Made by a program: the position numbers and the translations under genes | The notes under the pieces: model-generated | The model's input: the letters and a program-made list of their open reading frames with translations, nothing else | The model's database searches: none | Told to the model about the DNA's origin: nothing | Assembly (NCBI GenBank): GCA_031286095.1 | Contig: JAITUY010000213.1 | Coordinates: 1 to 36,077, forward strand | Direction: 5' to 3' | DNA length: 36,077 nt | DNA from: Treponema sp. | GTDB lineage: Bacteria > Spirochaetota > Spirochaetia > Treponematales > Breznakiellaceae | Part shown: positions 1 through 8,455 of the stretch, piece by piece | Position numbering within the stretch: the stretch's first letter is position 1 | Layout of the letters: every line of letters begins with the position of its first letter

Positions 1-8
1 TCGAGTTG

Positions 9-135
9 GTTGTCGAATAAGTCTTGCGGTTTTTCAGGCTATAAGCCTGCGAACGCGGACTTTAGTCCGAAAGTTCGGCAAAACCGCGTTTTTTATATGA
101 AGTTGTTCAGAAACTGAAGGTTCCGAACAACTCTA
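9..135. repeat. Dispersed hairpin repeat, copy R1
   Basis: Begins with a GTTGTCGAATAAGTC arm and ends with a stem-loop at 102-131 (GTTGTTCAGAA / TTCCGAACAAC around a CTGAAG loop). Between them are a CAGGCT-ATA-AGCCTG hairpin (35-49), a CGGAC/GTCCG hairpin, and an enclosing GCGGTTTT / AAAACCGC stem. Related sequences occur near 2054, 2374, 11180, 30997 and 32906. It abuts the stop codon of the nucleotidyltransferase gene, so it would form the 3' end of that transcript. Nature (mobile element or transcript-end structure) is unknown. Confidence 0.8.
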
Positions 136-891
136 TTAGTACAATTCAAAAGGATCAGTAAAATTATTCATGAACACATTATGATCTTTCGGGTAATCAT
201 AAGAAGTCCATGATTCATAACTTTCCACTATTGATATACAATCGTCATCGGACAAAGTCTGCATGAAACGTCGGCACTTATTTATTATGTCTTCAGGTTT
301 ATTGGGCGCTCGTTCTACATATTCTTCCAGTTTTCGCATAGAAGGAAACAGGATTTTATTTTCTAACAAAATTAAACGGTAAACGCTGTAGATAATGCTG
401 TCCATCGCATGAACTCTTGAGTGCCATTGAGGTTTGCAAGTTTTCCAATAGTAGTTGTAAAGCATTCTTAACATACAATAAAATTTAAATTGTTTCTGGA
501 CAACATTGATTTTAGCGAATACAGGAATTTTTGCCGTCAACTGTGGCAGGCTGGGATCGTCGCAAAAAAGAGGTTTTGCGCAGAAAAACATATTCCGCAT
601 TGGTTCTGTCCCATTTTCGGCGATTTCTTTTAATATTTTATGGGACATGTAGTGAATATTGAAATAGCCGCCTTCATAGGTGCATTTACCATAGTATACT
701 TCTTCTAATCCCTCGTTGTTTTTTTTCTGTTCGTAGTAATTTTTTGAGACTATTGCTACTCCGTCAATGTCAGAGTCAGGGCGCTCCGTCCCTGTTGCGA
801 CGGAACCGATTAGAAAAAGCGCAATTATCGCCTTGTTTTCACGGTAATGGCTTATCATATTCTCTATTGATTCTGCGTGGTGTTTATACAT
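136..891 (-). CDS. Nucleotidyltransferase-fold protein
   Basis: A 251-residue cytoplasmic protein of the polymerase-beta-type nucleotidyltransferase superfamily. Residues 28-44 carry the signature GSVATG followed by SDIDG, in which the two Asp residues should bind the catalytic metal; the rest is a mostly helical C-terminal part resembling those of aminoglycoside or minimal nucleotidyltransferases. The substrate cannot be told. The start has a good GGAG-type ribosome site (GAGGGAGAA before ATG). It follows the HAD gene by 7 bases and is the last gene of a VOC-HAD-nucleotidyltransferase run. Its stop codon is immediately followed by hairpin repeat R1. Family confidence is high, function low. 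It lies in a low-GC accessory block, consistent with recent acquisition. Confidence 0.8.
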   Translation of the reverse strand: MYKHHAESIENMISHYRENKAIIALFLIGSVATGTERPDSDIDGVAIVSKNYYEQKKNNEGLEEVYYGKCTYEGGYFNIHYMSHKILKEIAENGTEPMRNMFFCAKPLFCDDPSLPQLTAKIPVFAKINVVQKQFKFYCMLRMLYNYYWKTCKPQWHSRVHAMDSIIYSVYRLILLENKILFPSMRKLEEYVERAPNKPEDIINKCRRFMQTLSDDDCISIVESYESWTSYDYPKDHNVFMNNFTDPFELY

Positions 892-898
892 TTCTCCC

Positions 899-1597
899 TC
901 ATTTATCTTGGATTATTTTCCCGTTAATTATTTTTTCAATAACTTCATAAAAATCATTTGCTGTTATATTAGGAATCGCATTTGATTTATTCTCATTACC
1001 CTTGCGGTTCAGCCAAATTGACTTAATATTTACATTATTTGCCCCCAATATATCACTGCTTAATGAATCCCCAATATGTATTATCTCATTTGCTTTTAAA
1101 TTATTTTTTTCCATTGCCATTTTAAACATATTTTCATTTGGTTTATAATATAATGTATCTTCGCTTGTTATTACGTTGTTCAAGTCAATTTTATTATAAT
1201 CTATTGCTTCAATTATTTCATTTCTATCTATATTTGACACTATTATTACAGGAAATTGAATTTTTTCCAAGAAAAATATACTATCTGGAAATATTGCTGG
1301 TTTTTCCCAATACTCAAACATCTTTTTTAATTCATTTTCTATATTAATATTTGATTCAAATCTTGTTATTGTATTTGTTAATGAAATATATTCAATTTCT
1401 TTTTGCAGTTTAAAATTTTTTCCATTACATGTATTACATAATGAAATAAATTCTTTTCGCCAAAATTGACCGGCATCGTTATAATTTATTATATTGCTTT
1501 TTGAATTACTGACAACATTTTCTACAATAGAAGATACAATTTTATCGTCTTCTTCAACAAGAGTCCCATAAAAATCTAAAAAAACCGCTTTTATCAT
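899..1597 (-). CDS. HAD-superfamily hydrolase
   Basis: A 232-residue haloacid-dehalogenase-type hydrolase, probably a phosphatase acting on a small phosphorylated metabolite. Visible motifs: motif I LDFYGTL near residue 8 (nucleophile Asp; the +2 position is Tyr as in true haloacid dehalogenases, not the Asp usual in phosphatases), motif II IIVSN near 120, motif III Lys in YKPNENMF near 152, and motif IV HIGDSLSSD near 175. The length fits a HAD with a helical cap inserted after motif I. Very AT-rich, with many Asn, Ile and Lys codons, unlike the hprK operon. Ribosome site GGAG is rather far (about 13 bases) from the ATG. Substrate unknown. Confidence 0.85.
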   Translation of the reverse strand: MIKAVFLDFYGTLVEEDDKIVSSIVENVVSNSKSNIINYNDAGQFWRKEFISLCNTCNGKNFKLQKEIEYISLTNTITRFESNINIENELKKMFEYWEKPAIFPDSIFFLEKIQFPVIIVSNIDRNEIIEAIDYNKIDLNNVITSEDTLYYKPNENMFKMAMEKNNLKANEIIHIGDSLSSDILGANNVNIKSIWLNRKGNENKSNAIPNITANDFYEVIEKIINGKIIQDK

Positions 1598-1642
1598 AAT
1601 TGATTATTATCTCCGTATTCCAACAAGATGATTACTTTCTTC

Positions 1643-2017
1643 TTAAGGGGTTGTTGATTTTGGAATACTCCTAAAGTATATGTGATTTCCATCAGGATCA
1701 ATAAAATGCATATTTTTTGCGCCCCACGGCTGAATTTTTGGCGGCTCAATTATTTTTACGCCAATTTTCAATAATCTATTATATTCTTCATCAACATTAT
1801 CTACAGTAAATGCCAAGCATATATTTTCATTATTGTTATTTTTATATTTCCCATTATTATATACGGTTAATCCTACACCTTCAGTTAAAATAAACTGATG
1901 AACTTCATTTCTGTATTTGTCTGAATTTTCTTTAATTTCTATTTTTAATAGTTTTCTATAAAATTCAGATAATTTTACAACATCATTTGTTTGTAAACTA
2001 ACCTCGCCTAAAACCAT
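1643..2017 (-). CDS. VOC (glyoxalase/bleomycin-resistance-fold) protein
   Basis: A 124-residue single-domain vicinal-oxygen-chelate protein. It opens with MVLGEVSLQTNDVVKLSEFY, the usual first beta-alpha unit, and ends with PWGAKNMHFIDPDGNHIYF, the typical C-terminal VOC motif containing the metal-ligand region. An in-frame ATG exists upstream at 2065, but those 16 codons come from hairpin repeat R2 (FGNRLSC), while the ATG at 2017 has GGAG six bases ahead; the shorter start is chosen. Such proteins act as dimers in lyase, dioxygenase or drug-binding roles; which one cannot be decided. First of three co-directed AT-rich genes. Confidence 0.85.
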   Translation of the reverse strand: MVLGEVSLQTNDVVKLSEFYRKLLKIEIKENSDKYRNEVHQFILTEGVGLTVYNNGKYKNNNNENICLAFTVDNVDEEYNRLLKIGVKIIEPPKIQPWGAKNMHFIDPDGNHIYFRSIPKSTTP

Positions 2018-2053
2018 ATTATTCTCCAATTGAATTGTTAAGCAACTCAATCG

Positions 2054-2149
2054 GTTGCCGAACAAGTCCTGTTTTTTTTCTGCTGAAGCCCTACAAAAAT
2101 ACTTTTTAAGGAACTTGTTCAGAAACTGAAGTTTCCTAACAACTCTATT
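2054..2149. repeat. Dispersed hairpin repeat, copy R2
   Basis: Same family as R1: GTTGCCGAACAAGTCCTG arm at one end, and at the other the stem-loop at 2114-2143 (CTTGTTCAGAA / TTTCCTAACAAC, loop CTGAAG). The middle is shorter than in R1. It separates the VOC gene from the amputated first codons of a PPOX-type gene, so insertion or recombination at this repeat probably created the present junction. Confidence 0.8.
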
Positions 2150-2253
2150 GTAGAAGCAGTTGGATAACTGTCTAAATCAATAAGTGCCAAGACACAATCC
2201 AGCCTCTTTGCAGAAATAATTTCTATTGCCTTGTCAACAATATTTTGATTCAT
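2119..2253 (-). pseudogene. Truncated 5' end of a PPOX-type (pyridoxamine 5'-phosphate oxidase fold) gene
   Basis: The minus strand has a strong ribosome site (GGAGGTTGAATT) before an ATG at 2253. Its product starts MNQNIVDKAIEIISAKRLD and continues through CVLALIDLDSYPTAST, which matches the N-terminus of small general-stress/FMN-binding split-barrel proteins of the PPOX family. After about 38 codons the frame enters hairpin repeat R2 and stops at codon 45, whereas intact family members have about 130-150 residues. The remainder of the gene is not in the window. Recognition is from memory of the family N-terminus, so the name is moderately sure; truncation is clear. Confidence 0.6.
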
Positions 2254-2394
2254 AATTCAACCTCCATTTGGTCTTCATATGTTATTTTTTGATATATCCA
2301 ATATACCGCAAAATAGAAATACAAAATGAATATTTTTAATCATTTTCTGGACTTTCCCAAAAATAATATATTAGAGTTGTTCGGAAACTTCGAG

Positions 2395-2466
2395 CCTATC
2401 CTGAAAAGTGTGTAAATGAAAATCTCGATTCTTTACCCATTCCCATTTACACAAAAAATAGGATAT
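2395..2466. repeat. Short inverted repeat resembling joined insertion-sequence ends
   Basis: The left arm (2395-2418) reads CCTATCCTGAAAAGTG then TGTAAATG; the right arm (2444-2465) reads CATTTACACAAAAA then ATAGGATA. They are imperfect reverse complements about 25 bases apart. GTGTAAATG-type ends are common in IS256-family transposons, so this may be a miniature derivative or excision scar; no transposase is present. It directly follows a half copy of the hairpin repeat (GAGTTGTTCGGAAACTTCGAG at 2374). The rest of 2254-2560 holds nothing else recognisable. Confidence 0.45.
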
Positions 2467-2560
2467 GTCCCAAAATCAACGGTTTTTCAATAGCTTTTTT
2501 GTTCAAAAACAGTTTTTCTGCAACCTCGTTATTTGTCGTATGACCTTTTCCATATTTTTT

Positions 2561-3280
2561 TTATTTATAATAAAGAAAATAATTAAGTATATTTTCTTTA
2601 TTTATTATGGCTTTTTCTATATATAAATTATATTTACTTTCTTTAATGTATTTATTTAAATATTTACTAGCCCCTTTAAATTCCCAAAACACTACTCCAT
2701 ATCCTAATTCTTCAGAATTAGGCATTAATCCTGGAAATGGGCCTTTAAATATTTCGGTGTTTTCTTCTTGACTATGCGGTCCTTCTCTATAACCATGAAT
2801 GCCTATCTTTTCCCATACAAAATATAATTCAAAAGAATTATTTACAATAGATACAGAAGAAAAATCGAAATATGATTCTATTATTTTATATATATTTTGT
2901 GTCAATTCATGATAATTTTTATATTCAAATATTTTCTTATTGATTTTACAAATTTTATCAAAATCATTACCATCTAATCCCAAAATACCCATACTCCCTT
3001 CAATAATATTAACGTTTTTTTCAGGACCAATACCTATTTCAATATCATCATTCACTGTATTTTCAAGTATTATTTTATTATGTTTTATCCAATTTATAAG
3101 ATCAAAAAACAGACCATCTGCTTTAATCAAATATTCTTGAACAGTATCAGAATTGTATCGTATTGAAATACTGCCTTTTCTATTATTAAAATAAAATCTA
3201 TATCCATCAGAATAAGATGCAAATATATAATTAGAGTTAAAAAAGATAAAAAACAGCCAAATTAGTTTTTTTACATTCAT
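2561..3280 (-). CDS. Exported protein of unknown function
   Basis: Not recognised. A 239-residue product with a clear N-terminal signal: MNVKKL followed by a hydrophobic run (IWLFFIFFNSNYIFA) and a likely cleavage site after FAS/SYS, so it should be periplasmic or surface-located. The mature part is rich in Asn, Ile, Lys and Tyr; a segment near residues 165-190 (GIHGYREGPHSQEE, then FKGPFPGLMPNSEELGYG) is the most distinctive. No Shine-Dalgarno is evident before the ATG. It is monocistronic, strongly AT-rich, and flanked by repeats, all consistent with acquired accessory DNA. Confidence 0.6.
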   Translation of the reverse strand: MNVKKLIWLFFIFFNSNYIFASYSDGYRFYFNNRKGSISIRYNSDTVQEYLIKADGLFFDLINWIKHNKIILENTVNDDIEIGIGPEKNVNIIEGSMGILGLDGNDFDKICKINKKIFEYKNYHELTQNIYKIIESYFDFSSVSIVNNSFELYFVWEKIGIHGYREGPHSQEENTEIFKGPFPGLMPNSEELGYGVVFWEFKGASKYLNKYIKESKYNLYIEKAIINKENILNYFLYYK

Positions 3281-3481
3281 ACTGTAATATTATCTTACTT
3301 TTATATTTTTGCAAGCATTTTCTTGAATGAATTTTGATCATATGGCACATAATTTACAAATAAACGCAATATGACGCGGATAACGATAAAACATCAACTA
3401 AAAGTTCGTAAGCATACCGGAAGGTACGCAGTTCACGTTGGTTCGTGGTAAAAAATATTGCTTTTGGACGCTCCGAACGAC

Positions 3482-3528
3482 ATTGGACTTGTGAGACAAC
3501 TAGCCGGGCTGTCGCACAAGTCCAATGA
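3482..3528. repeat. Perfect-arm hairpin overlapping the end of holA
   Basis: CATTGGACTTGTG (3482-3494) and CACAAGTCCAATG form a 13-bp perfect stem, extended by AGACA/TGTCG. It contains GAGACAACTAGCC, also seen (GAGACAACTAACC) in repeat R4 at 11293, linking it to the dispersed family. There is no T-run on the holA strand, so it is not a canonical terminator. The hairpin encodes the last six holA residues (LVRQPG) and its stop. The rest of the gap 3281-3481 shows only shorter partial dyads (for example around TTCGTAAGCATACCGGAAGG) and no gene. Confidence 0.75.
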
Positions 3529-4456
3529 TTGCCAGAATATATCTGTCCATTAAAATATTTTCAAGAGCGGCGGCTGGAGAGCGCAGTAACATATCATATT
3601 TCGCGGTAAGCGCAAGGCATGCGTCAACGGCGTCAGCGTTATATCTGCGGGCGGCGGACGCAAAATCATCTTTAACTTTGGGCGCGGACAGCCCCAGTCT
3701 TTTTAGTTCGGCGTAATTATTTAGTTCCCCTTTTTCAGCCAAAGTTAAATAACTTTTAAGCTTTCTGAACTGCCACGCGAGACCCGCCAAAATGCCCTGC
3801 GCGCTTTCTTTTGCGCCTGTCATGACAGCCAGAGATTCTAGCGCCTTGGAAATATCGCCCGTAGCAATGCGGGAAAAAAGCGTAAAGGGCGATTCCTCTC
3901 TGTTGTGTGAAAGCCACTTTTCAATATCGTCCGGCATAACATGCCTGTCTTTGGGAAGAAATTGAATAAGACGGGAACATTCCCTTTTCATTGCGTCCGT
4001 ATTGTTTTCCACCATTTCGAGAATTGTAGCGATACAGTCATTGTCTATGTTAAAACCCTCGCGCCTGAAAAATTGCTTTAGCCATTCTGTTTTTTCTCTT
4101 TCAAACATTTCGTAGAAAATCTGCTTGTTGGCTTTTGGAACCGCGTCCTCAAGCCCGCCGGCAAGCCGCGTTTCGTCCGAAAGCAGAATAAGGGCGGTAT
4201 TTTCTTCCATGTTTTTTATGCAGGAAGCAATTAGCTCAATTTCGTCCTTTTTTTTAATAGCGTCCGCGTTTTTAACAATTATAATGCGCGACTCGGCAAA
4301 CAGGCTGTGGTTTTGCAAAGTATCCGCAATTATGCTTACTGTAGTTTCGCCCGCGTAAAAAGTATGTTCTTCGGCATTTGAGAATTTTTCCTTTACAGAG
4401 TCAACGGCGTCCTGTTTTTTGCCCAGTTCAGGGCCAAGATAAATAAATGCGTTCAT
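3500..4456 (-). CDS. holA: DNA polymerase III delta subunit
   Basis: A 318-residue clamp-loader delta subunit, which opens the beta sliding clamp as part of the delta/gamma-tau/delta-prime complex. The N-terminal AAA-like domain lacks a working Walker A, as normal for delta; AESRIIIVKNADAIKKKDE (about 54-72) and ILLSDETRLAGGLEDAVPKANKQIFYEMF (about 90-118) match the family pattern, as do TILEMVENNTDAMKRECSRL and the C-terminal collar helices around AGLAWQFRKLKSYLTLAEKG. Starts one base after the lexA stop with no ribosome site of its own, implying coupled translation. Last gene of the hprK operon. The final residues LVRQPG come from a hairpin repeat, so the native C-terminus may have been replaced. 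Confidence 0.9.
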   Translation of the reverse strand: MNAFIYLGPELGKKQDAVDSVKEKFSNAEEHTFYAGETTVSIIADTLQNHSLFAESRIIIVKNADAIKKKDEIELIASCIKNMEENTALILLSDETRLAGGLEDAVPKANKQIFYEMFEREKTEWLKQFFRREGFNIDNDCIATILEMVENNTDAMKRECSRLIQFLPKDRHVMPDDIEKWLSHNREESPFTLFSRIATGDISKALESLAVMTGAKESAQGILAGLAWQFRKLKSYLTLAEKGELNNYAELKRLGLSAPKVKDDFASAARRYNADAVDACLALTAKYDMLLRSPAAALENILMDRYILAIIGLVRQPG

Positions 4457-4457
4457 T

Positions 4458-5063
4458 TTAATAAGAGCGAATAACGCCGCTAAGCCGCCCTATAATTTTT
4501 ACATCTTTGCTGTATGTGGCTTTATATGCGGGGTTTTCCGGCTGTAACCTGATTCTTGCGCTTTCTTTGTAAAAACGTTTTAATGTTACCGCGTCGTCCA
4601 GCAGAGCTACTACAATTTCGCCGTTACGAACAATGCTCTGTTTTTCGATAATTGCCAGATCGCCGTCCAGTATGCCCGCGCCGGACATTGAATCGCCTTT
4701 AACTTTTAGCGCAAAATATTTTTTATTCTTTTTAAGGAAAGAATCGTGTATAGGTATATTTCTCTCAAAGTTTTCTTCCGCCATAAGAGGAGCGCCGGCG
4801 GCAACGTTTCCAAGAAGGGGAACATCTATCATTGCGGAATGATCTTCTTTTTTGGAATTTGTAAGCTCGAGCGTGCGCGGACGCTTGTCTTCATGTTTAA
4901 TCTGACCTTTCTTTTTTAAAGCGGTAATATGATCGTGCGCGCCCTTAACAGACATGGAAAAATGTTCCGCGATTTCCCTGATTGTAGGAGGAAACGAGCG
5001 TTTGTTTTTGAAATCAGCAATATAAGACAGCACTTCTTTTTGACGCTTTGTCAACTCTTTCAT
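4458..5063 (-). CDS. lexA: LexA SOS repressor
   Basis: A 201-residue LexA. Residues 1-68 form the winged helix-turn-helix ([18 protein letters not shown] through TIREIAEHFSMSVKGAHDHI). The self-cleavage bond is Ala89-Gly90 in NVAAGAPL; the catalytic dyad is Ser125 (VKGDSMSGAG) and Lys162 (AVTLKRF). RecA filaments on damaged DNA should trigger autocleavage and derepression. The ATG overlaps the response-regulator stop by four bases and has AAGGAAG upstream. LexA here sits inside an operon with HPr/HprK, a two-component system and holA instead of having its own promoter; no convincing SOS operator was found upstream. T. pallidum, as far as recalled, has no lexA, so the host is a larger-genome relative. 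Confidence 0.95.
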   Translation of the reverse strand: MKELTKRQKEVLSYIADFKNKRSFPPTIREIAEHFSMSVKGAHDHITALKKKGQIKHEDKRPRTLELTNSKKEDHSAMIDVPLLGNVAAGAPLMAEENFERNIPIHDSFLKKNKKYFALKVKGDSMSGAGILDGDLAIIEKQSIVRNGEIVVALLDDAVTLKRFYKESARIRLQPENPAYKATYSKDVKIIGRLSGVIRSY

Positions 5064-6436
5064 GTTTCTTCCTTAACGTTTGCCGCGGTAATATTGTATT
5101 TTCTTAGTTTTGCGTGAAGGTTGCTTGGGTATATTCCGATAGCCTCCGCCGTTCTTGTAATTATACCATTGTTTTTTAAAAGTTGGAATTCCAAATAGCA
5201 TTTTTCAAAGCTGTCTTTCGCCTCGTTATAATTGCGTTCCAGAATGCCGTCCGGAACATGATTCCCCGTATTTTGCGGCTTTTTGCTCTTTTTATTGAGT
5301 AATTTTTCTAAATCTGAACCTGTTATATCTGTTCCCTGGTGCATAACCGAAATTCGTTCCGCAAGATTTTTAAGTTCCCGCACGTTTCCCGGCCAGTCAT
5401 GCGAGGTAAGAACTTCCAGCGCGCCCGCATCAAGAGATTTTTCCGCTTTTAATAATTTAAGAAAATGACAAAGGAGCATGGAAATATCTTCGGGTCTTTC
5501 CCTTAAAGGCGGAACATGAATAGGTATCACATTCAGCCTGAAAAAGAGGTCCTGCCTAAAGCGCCCTTCTTCGCACGCTTTTTCCAGATCATGATTTGTA
5601 GCCGCGATAATGCGCACGTCGGTTTCGATTGTCTTTTCTCCGCCAAGCCGTTCGATCTTTTGTTCCTGAATAACGCGCAGTACCTTCGCCTGAGCGGAAA
5701 GGCTCATGTCCCCGATTTCGTCAAGGAAAAGGGTTCCGCCGTGAGCCATTTCAAAACGCCCCTTGCGCGTTGACACCGCGTCGGTAAAAGCCCCTTTTTC
5801 GTGGCCAAAGAGTTCGCTTTCTATCAGCGTTTCCGGTATTGCGGCGCAGTTGACGTCTACAAAGGGGTTATCCGCGCGCGCCGAACACTGGTGAATCGCC
5901 CTTGCGATTACTTCTTTTCCAGCGCCGTTTTCGCCCGTTATAAGAATGCGCGCATCGCTTTCTGCGGACTGTTTTACCATTTCGCGTATGTCCCGGATAG
6001 ACGCGCTTGTTCCGATTATATCTTCGCTGGAAATCCCGCTTATTCTTTTTAAACTTTTGTTTTCTTCTTTTAGGTTTTTAATCTCTGCGGCGTTACGGCA
6101 AACTGTAAGAATTTTGTCTAGCGAAAATGGTTTTTCCAGAAAATCGAACGCCCCAAGTTTAACGGCTCGCACCGCCATGTCAATATTCGCGTGCCCGGAA
6201 ATCATAACTATTTCCACAGCCGGCCATTGCGTTTTTATTTTTTCCAAAGCCTCAATGCCGCCAAGTTTCGGCAGAAGCACGTCAAGAAAAACAATGTCTA
6301 TTATTTCGTTTTTTAATATTTCTATGCCGGCCAGCGCGTCTTCCGCGCTAAAGACTTTGTATTTTTCATCTTCAAGACTGGAGGTAAATGTGCGCCTTAT
6401 TCCCGGTTCATCGTCTATTATAAGAATTGAGGCCAT
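5060..6436 (-). CDS. Sigma54-dependent response regulator (NtrC/AtoC family)
   Basis: A 458-residue enhancer-binding protein. Domains: receiver 1-120 with acidic pocket D8-D9 and phospho-acceptor D52 ([12 protein letters not shown]); AAA+ activator about 140-370 with Walker A GENGAGKE, the sigma54-contact loop GAFTDA, Walker B LFLDEIGD, and R-finger region; a Fis-type helix-turn-helix at the end ([23 protein letters not shown]). It would drive transcription by sigma54 RNA polymerase when phosphorylated by the kinase encoded immediately upstream; the kinase stop and this start overlap by one base (TAATG). Targets are unknown. A GAGGAAG ribosome site lies in the kinase 3' end. NtrX-like by order, but the specific name cannot be assigned. 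Confidence 0.93.
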   Translation of the reverse strand: MASILIIDDEPGIRRTFTSSLEDEKYKVFSAEDALAGIEILKNEIIDIVFLDVLLPKLGGIEALEKIKTQWPAVEIVMISGHANIDMAVRAVKLGAFDFLEKPFSLDKILTVCRNAAEIKNLKEENKSLKRISGISSEDIIGTSASIRDIREMVKQSAESDARILITGENGAGKEVIARAIHQCSARADNPFVDVNCAAIPETLIESELFGHEKGAFTDAVSTRKGRFEMAHGGTLFLDEIGDMSLSAQAKVLRVIQEQKIERLGGEKTIETDVRIIAATNHDLEKACEEGRFRQDLFFRLNVIPIHVPPLRERPEDISMLLCHFLKLLKAEKSLDAGALEVLTSHDWPGNVRELKNLAERISVMHQGTDITGSDLEKLLNKKSKKPQNTGNHVPDGILERNYNEAKDSFEKCYLEFQLLKNNGIITRTAEAIGIYPSNLHAKLRKYNITAANVKEET

Positions 6437-8169
6437 TATTTTTCTTCCTCATTTTTTTCCGCGGGCAGGTCAATGTAAAATGTTGTTCCCATGCCTTCCG
6501 CCGAATCAAACCAAATCGCGCCGCCGTGATCGTTTACTATCCTTTCGACAATCGGAAGCCCAAGACCTGTGCCGGATTCTTTTGTAGTATAGTACGGCGT
6601 AAAAACTAGATTACTGTCCTGCTTACCGATTCCCTTGCCTGTATCTTTAACGCTTATTCTACAATAAAGCACATCGCGTTTTTTTACAATATCCGTGCGA
6701 ATTTCAATAGAGCCTGTCCCGTTCATCGCGTCTATCGCATTAATTATAAGGTTAGTAAGAATCTGGGTAATGCGGTGCTTTTCAATTTTTACCGTTATTC
6801 CCTTTTCCACATGGTTAATATCAAATTGAATCTGCGGGTACGAAGTTGAATAGGCGTTTATCAATTCTTCTACGGATTCGCGCAAATCTGTCCATGTTTG
6901 GGAAGGTTCCATCGGTTTTGATAAAGTTCTGAATTCGTTAAGCAGTGTAGAAAGCCCTTCTGTTTCCTGAATAATCGCCATCATCGAACTTTCAAGAATT
7001 TCACCGATCTTGTCCGGCTCATTCCGCCACCTGCGCAGTACGCGCTCAGCGGAAAGTTTAATCGGGGTAAGCGGGTTTTTTATTTCATGCGCAAGCTGTT
7101 GCGCCATATTCTGCCATATCGAAATCTTTTCGCTTTTTACAAGCGCCGCCCGCGATTTTTCCAAATCCTGAACCATCGCGTTAAATGAGCGTATAAGAAG
7201 CCCCAGCTCGTCGTTTCTGCGGGACAGTATTTGAATGGCAAAATCGCCCTCGGCAACGCGCCTTGTCGCCTCCGTCAGTTCCACAATCGGGTGAGTAATC
7301 CGCCGCGTGAACGAAATAGCGATGATTACTGTCATAAGTAAAGTGGGAAGAAAAAACACGCCGTAAAAGAAAAATAAAAGGGGACGCAGATTTTCCCTTA
7401 ATAAATTTACCGTATCAAAACGGGCGGTTTGATTTTCCAAAGCGTCCCTTCCGGTGTCAAAATCCTCGCCAAGATCGTAATTTATAACAATAATAGTATT
7501 CTGCCCCTGCCTTTGCACGTAACGGATTGTATCCCTGTCTCTCGGCAGTTCCCTTACAGGAAAGCCATTTTCGGCAGAGGGCAGAGAATAAAGCCTGAAA
7601 TTTTCTTTTCCGGTAAAAGAACGTTCCTGCCAAATGCCGTCCTTAAAACGGAAAGTCTGCATCGCCGCTATATCCTGCGGCAGTTTTGTGTTTTGTCCCG
7701 AAAAATTGTTTTGCTTAAGTATGTTTTCAAAACGTTCCGTATGCAGTAAATAATTATTTGCCACAAGGTTGTTAGCCGCCGCTGTTGCCGAAGCGGTATC
7801 AACGCTGTGCCAAAAGCGGACAATTTCATTTAACGCACCGATTGTTATAATTATTACAGGAGTTATTGTGAAAACGACGATAATTGTAAAGTACGCCAAA
7901 AGCCTCGCTTTAAATTTGCTTCCAGCCCGGCGCGAAATTATGTCCGAAAAAAGCCCAAACCCCGAAATCCCCAAAATAACAAGCAATCCGGCGGGAATTA
8001 TCATGAATACGATAAAATTTAATCTTTGCGGAACCTCGCCGTTATGAAGGGTATCTATAAAAAAGTTGCGGGAAAATAAAACGGTAAGAACGCAAAGAAT
8101 AGCGTAAATAAGAACTAAAATTCTAATACTTACGATCGAATATTCAGGACGGGATTTACCGTTTTTCAA
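6436..8169 (-). CDS. Membrane sensor histidine kinase (NtrY-like)
   Basis: A 577-residue kinase. Four predicted membrane segments: about 17-37, 53-75, 88-112 and 262-287; the region 113-261 is a periplasmic sensor with no recognised fold. HAMP follows at about 288-340 (RITHPIVELTEATRRVAEGDF), then the dimerisation/phospho-acceptor helix with His361 (LAHEIKNPLTPIKLS) and a GHKL ATPase with N-box NLIINAIDAMNG, DTGKGIG and GTGLGLPIVERIV. The topology and motif spelling resemble NtrY. The start is a TTG at 8169, with GGAG located inside the ptsH end about 11 bases away; no good ATG is nearby. Partner of the downstream regulator; signal unknown. Confidence 0.92.
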   Translation of the reverse strand: MKNGKSRPEYSIVSIRILVLIYAILCVLTVLFSRNFFIDTLHNGEVPQRLNFIVFMIIPAGLLVILGISGFGLFSDIISRRAGSKFKARLLAYFTIIVVFTITPVIIITIGALNEIVRFWHSVDTASATAAANNLVANNYLLHTERFENILKQNNFSGQNTKLPQDIAAMQTFRFKDGIWQERSFTGKENFRLYSLPSAENGFPVRELPRDRDTIRYVQRQGQNTIIVINYDLGEDFDTGRDALENQTARFDTVNLLRENLRPLLFFFYGVFFLPTLLMTVIIAISFTRRITHPIVELTEATRRVAEGDFAIQILSRRNDELGLLIRSFNAMVQDLEKSRAALVKSEKISIWQNMAQQLAHEIKNPLTPIKLSAERVLRRWRNEPDKIGEILESSMMAIIQETEGLSTLLNEFRTLSKPMEPSQTWTDLRESVEELINAYSTSYPQIQFDINHVEKGITVKIEKHRITQILTNLIINAIDAMNGTGSIEIRTDIVKKRDVLYCRISVKDTGKGIGKQDSNLVFTPYYTTKESGTGLGLPIVERIVNDHGGAIWFDSAEGMGTTFYIDLPAEKNEEEK

Positions 8170-8177
8170 AAGAGTTT

Positions 8178-8444
8178 CTACTCCTCTTCAAATTTTGCTT
8201 CAAACAGTTTGACTATGGAGTTTATTGCGGCTTCCTCGTCTTCTCCGTCCGCTATTATTTTTAACTGCGTATTGTAAGCCGCTCCAAGCGTTATAATACC
8301 CATGATAGATTTGGCGTTAATCCTGTCCACGCCTTTTTCAAAATAAATGTTTGATTTAAAATTTTTTGTCGTTTGAACCAGTAACGCCGAAGGGCGCGCG
8401 TGAACGCCTGCTCTGTTTGTAACGGTTACTATTTTTTCTACCAT
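8178..8444 (-). CDS. ptsH: Phosphocarrier protein HPr
   Basis: An 88-residue HPr. His15 (AGVHARPSA) is the residue phosphorylated by enzyme I, and Ser46 (NAKSIMGI) is the regulatory site used by HprK, encoded immediately upstream. Length and fold elements match the family. AAGGAG precedes the ATG at good spacing. No enzyme I or permease gene is in the window, so HPr may serve mainly in regulation via Ser46 phosphorylation and the IIA-like proteins encoded at 15242 and 31746. Confidence 0.96.
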   Translation of the reverse strand: MVEKIVTVTNRAGVHARPSALLVQTTKNFKSNIYFEKGVDRINAKSIMGIITLGAAYNTQLKIIADGEDEEAAINSIVKLFEAKFEEE

Positions 8445-8455
8445 AACAATACTCC

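Noticed and set aside
5946-6587. Long plus-strand frame opposite the response regulator and kinase
   Set aside because: Shadow of the strongly conserved minus-strand genes; no ribosome site or family features.
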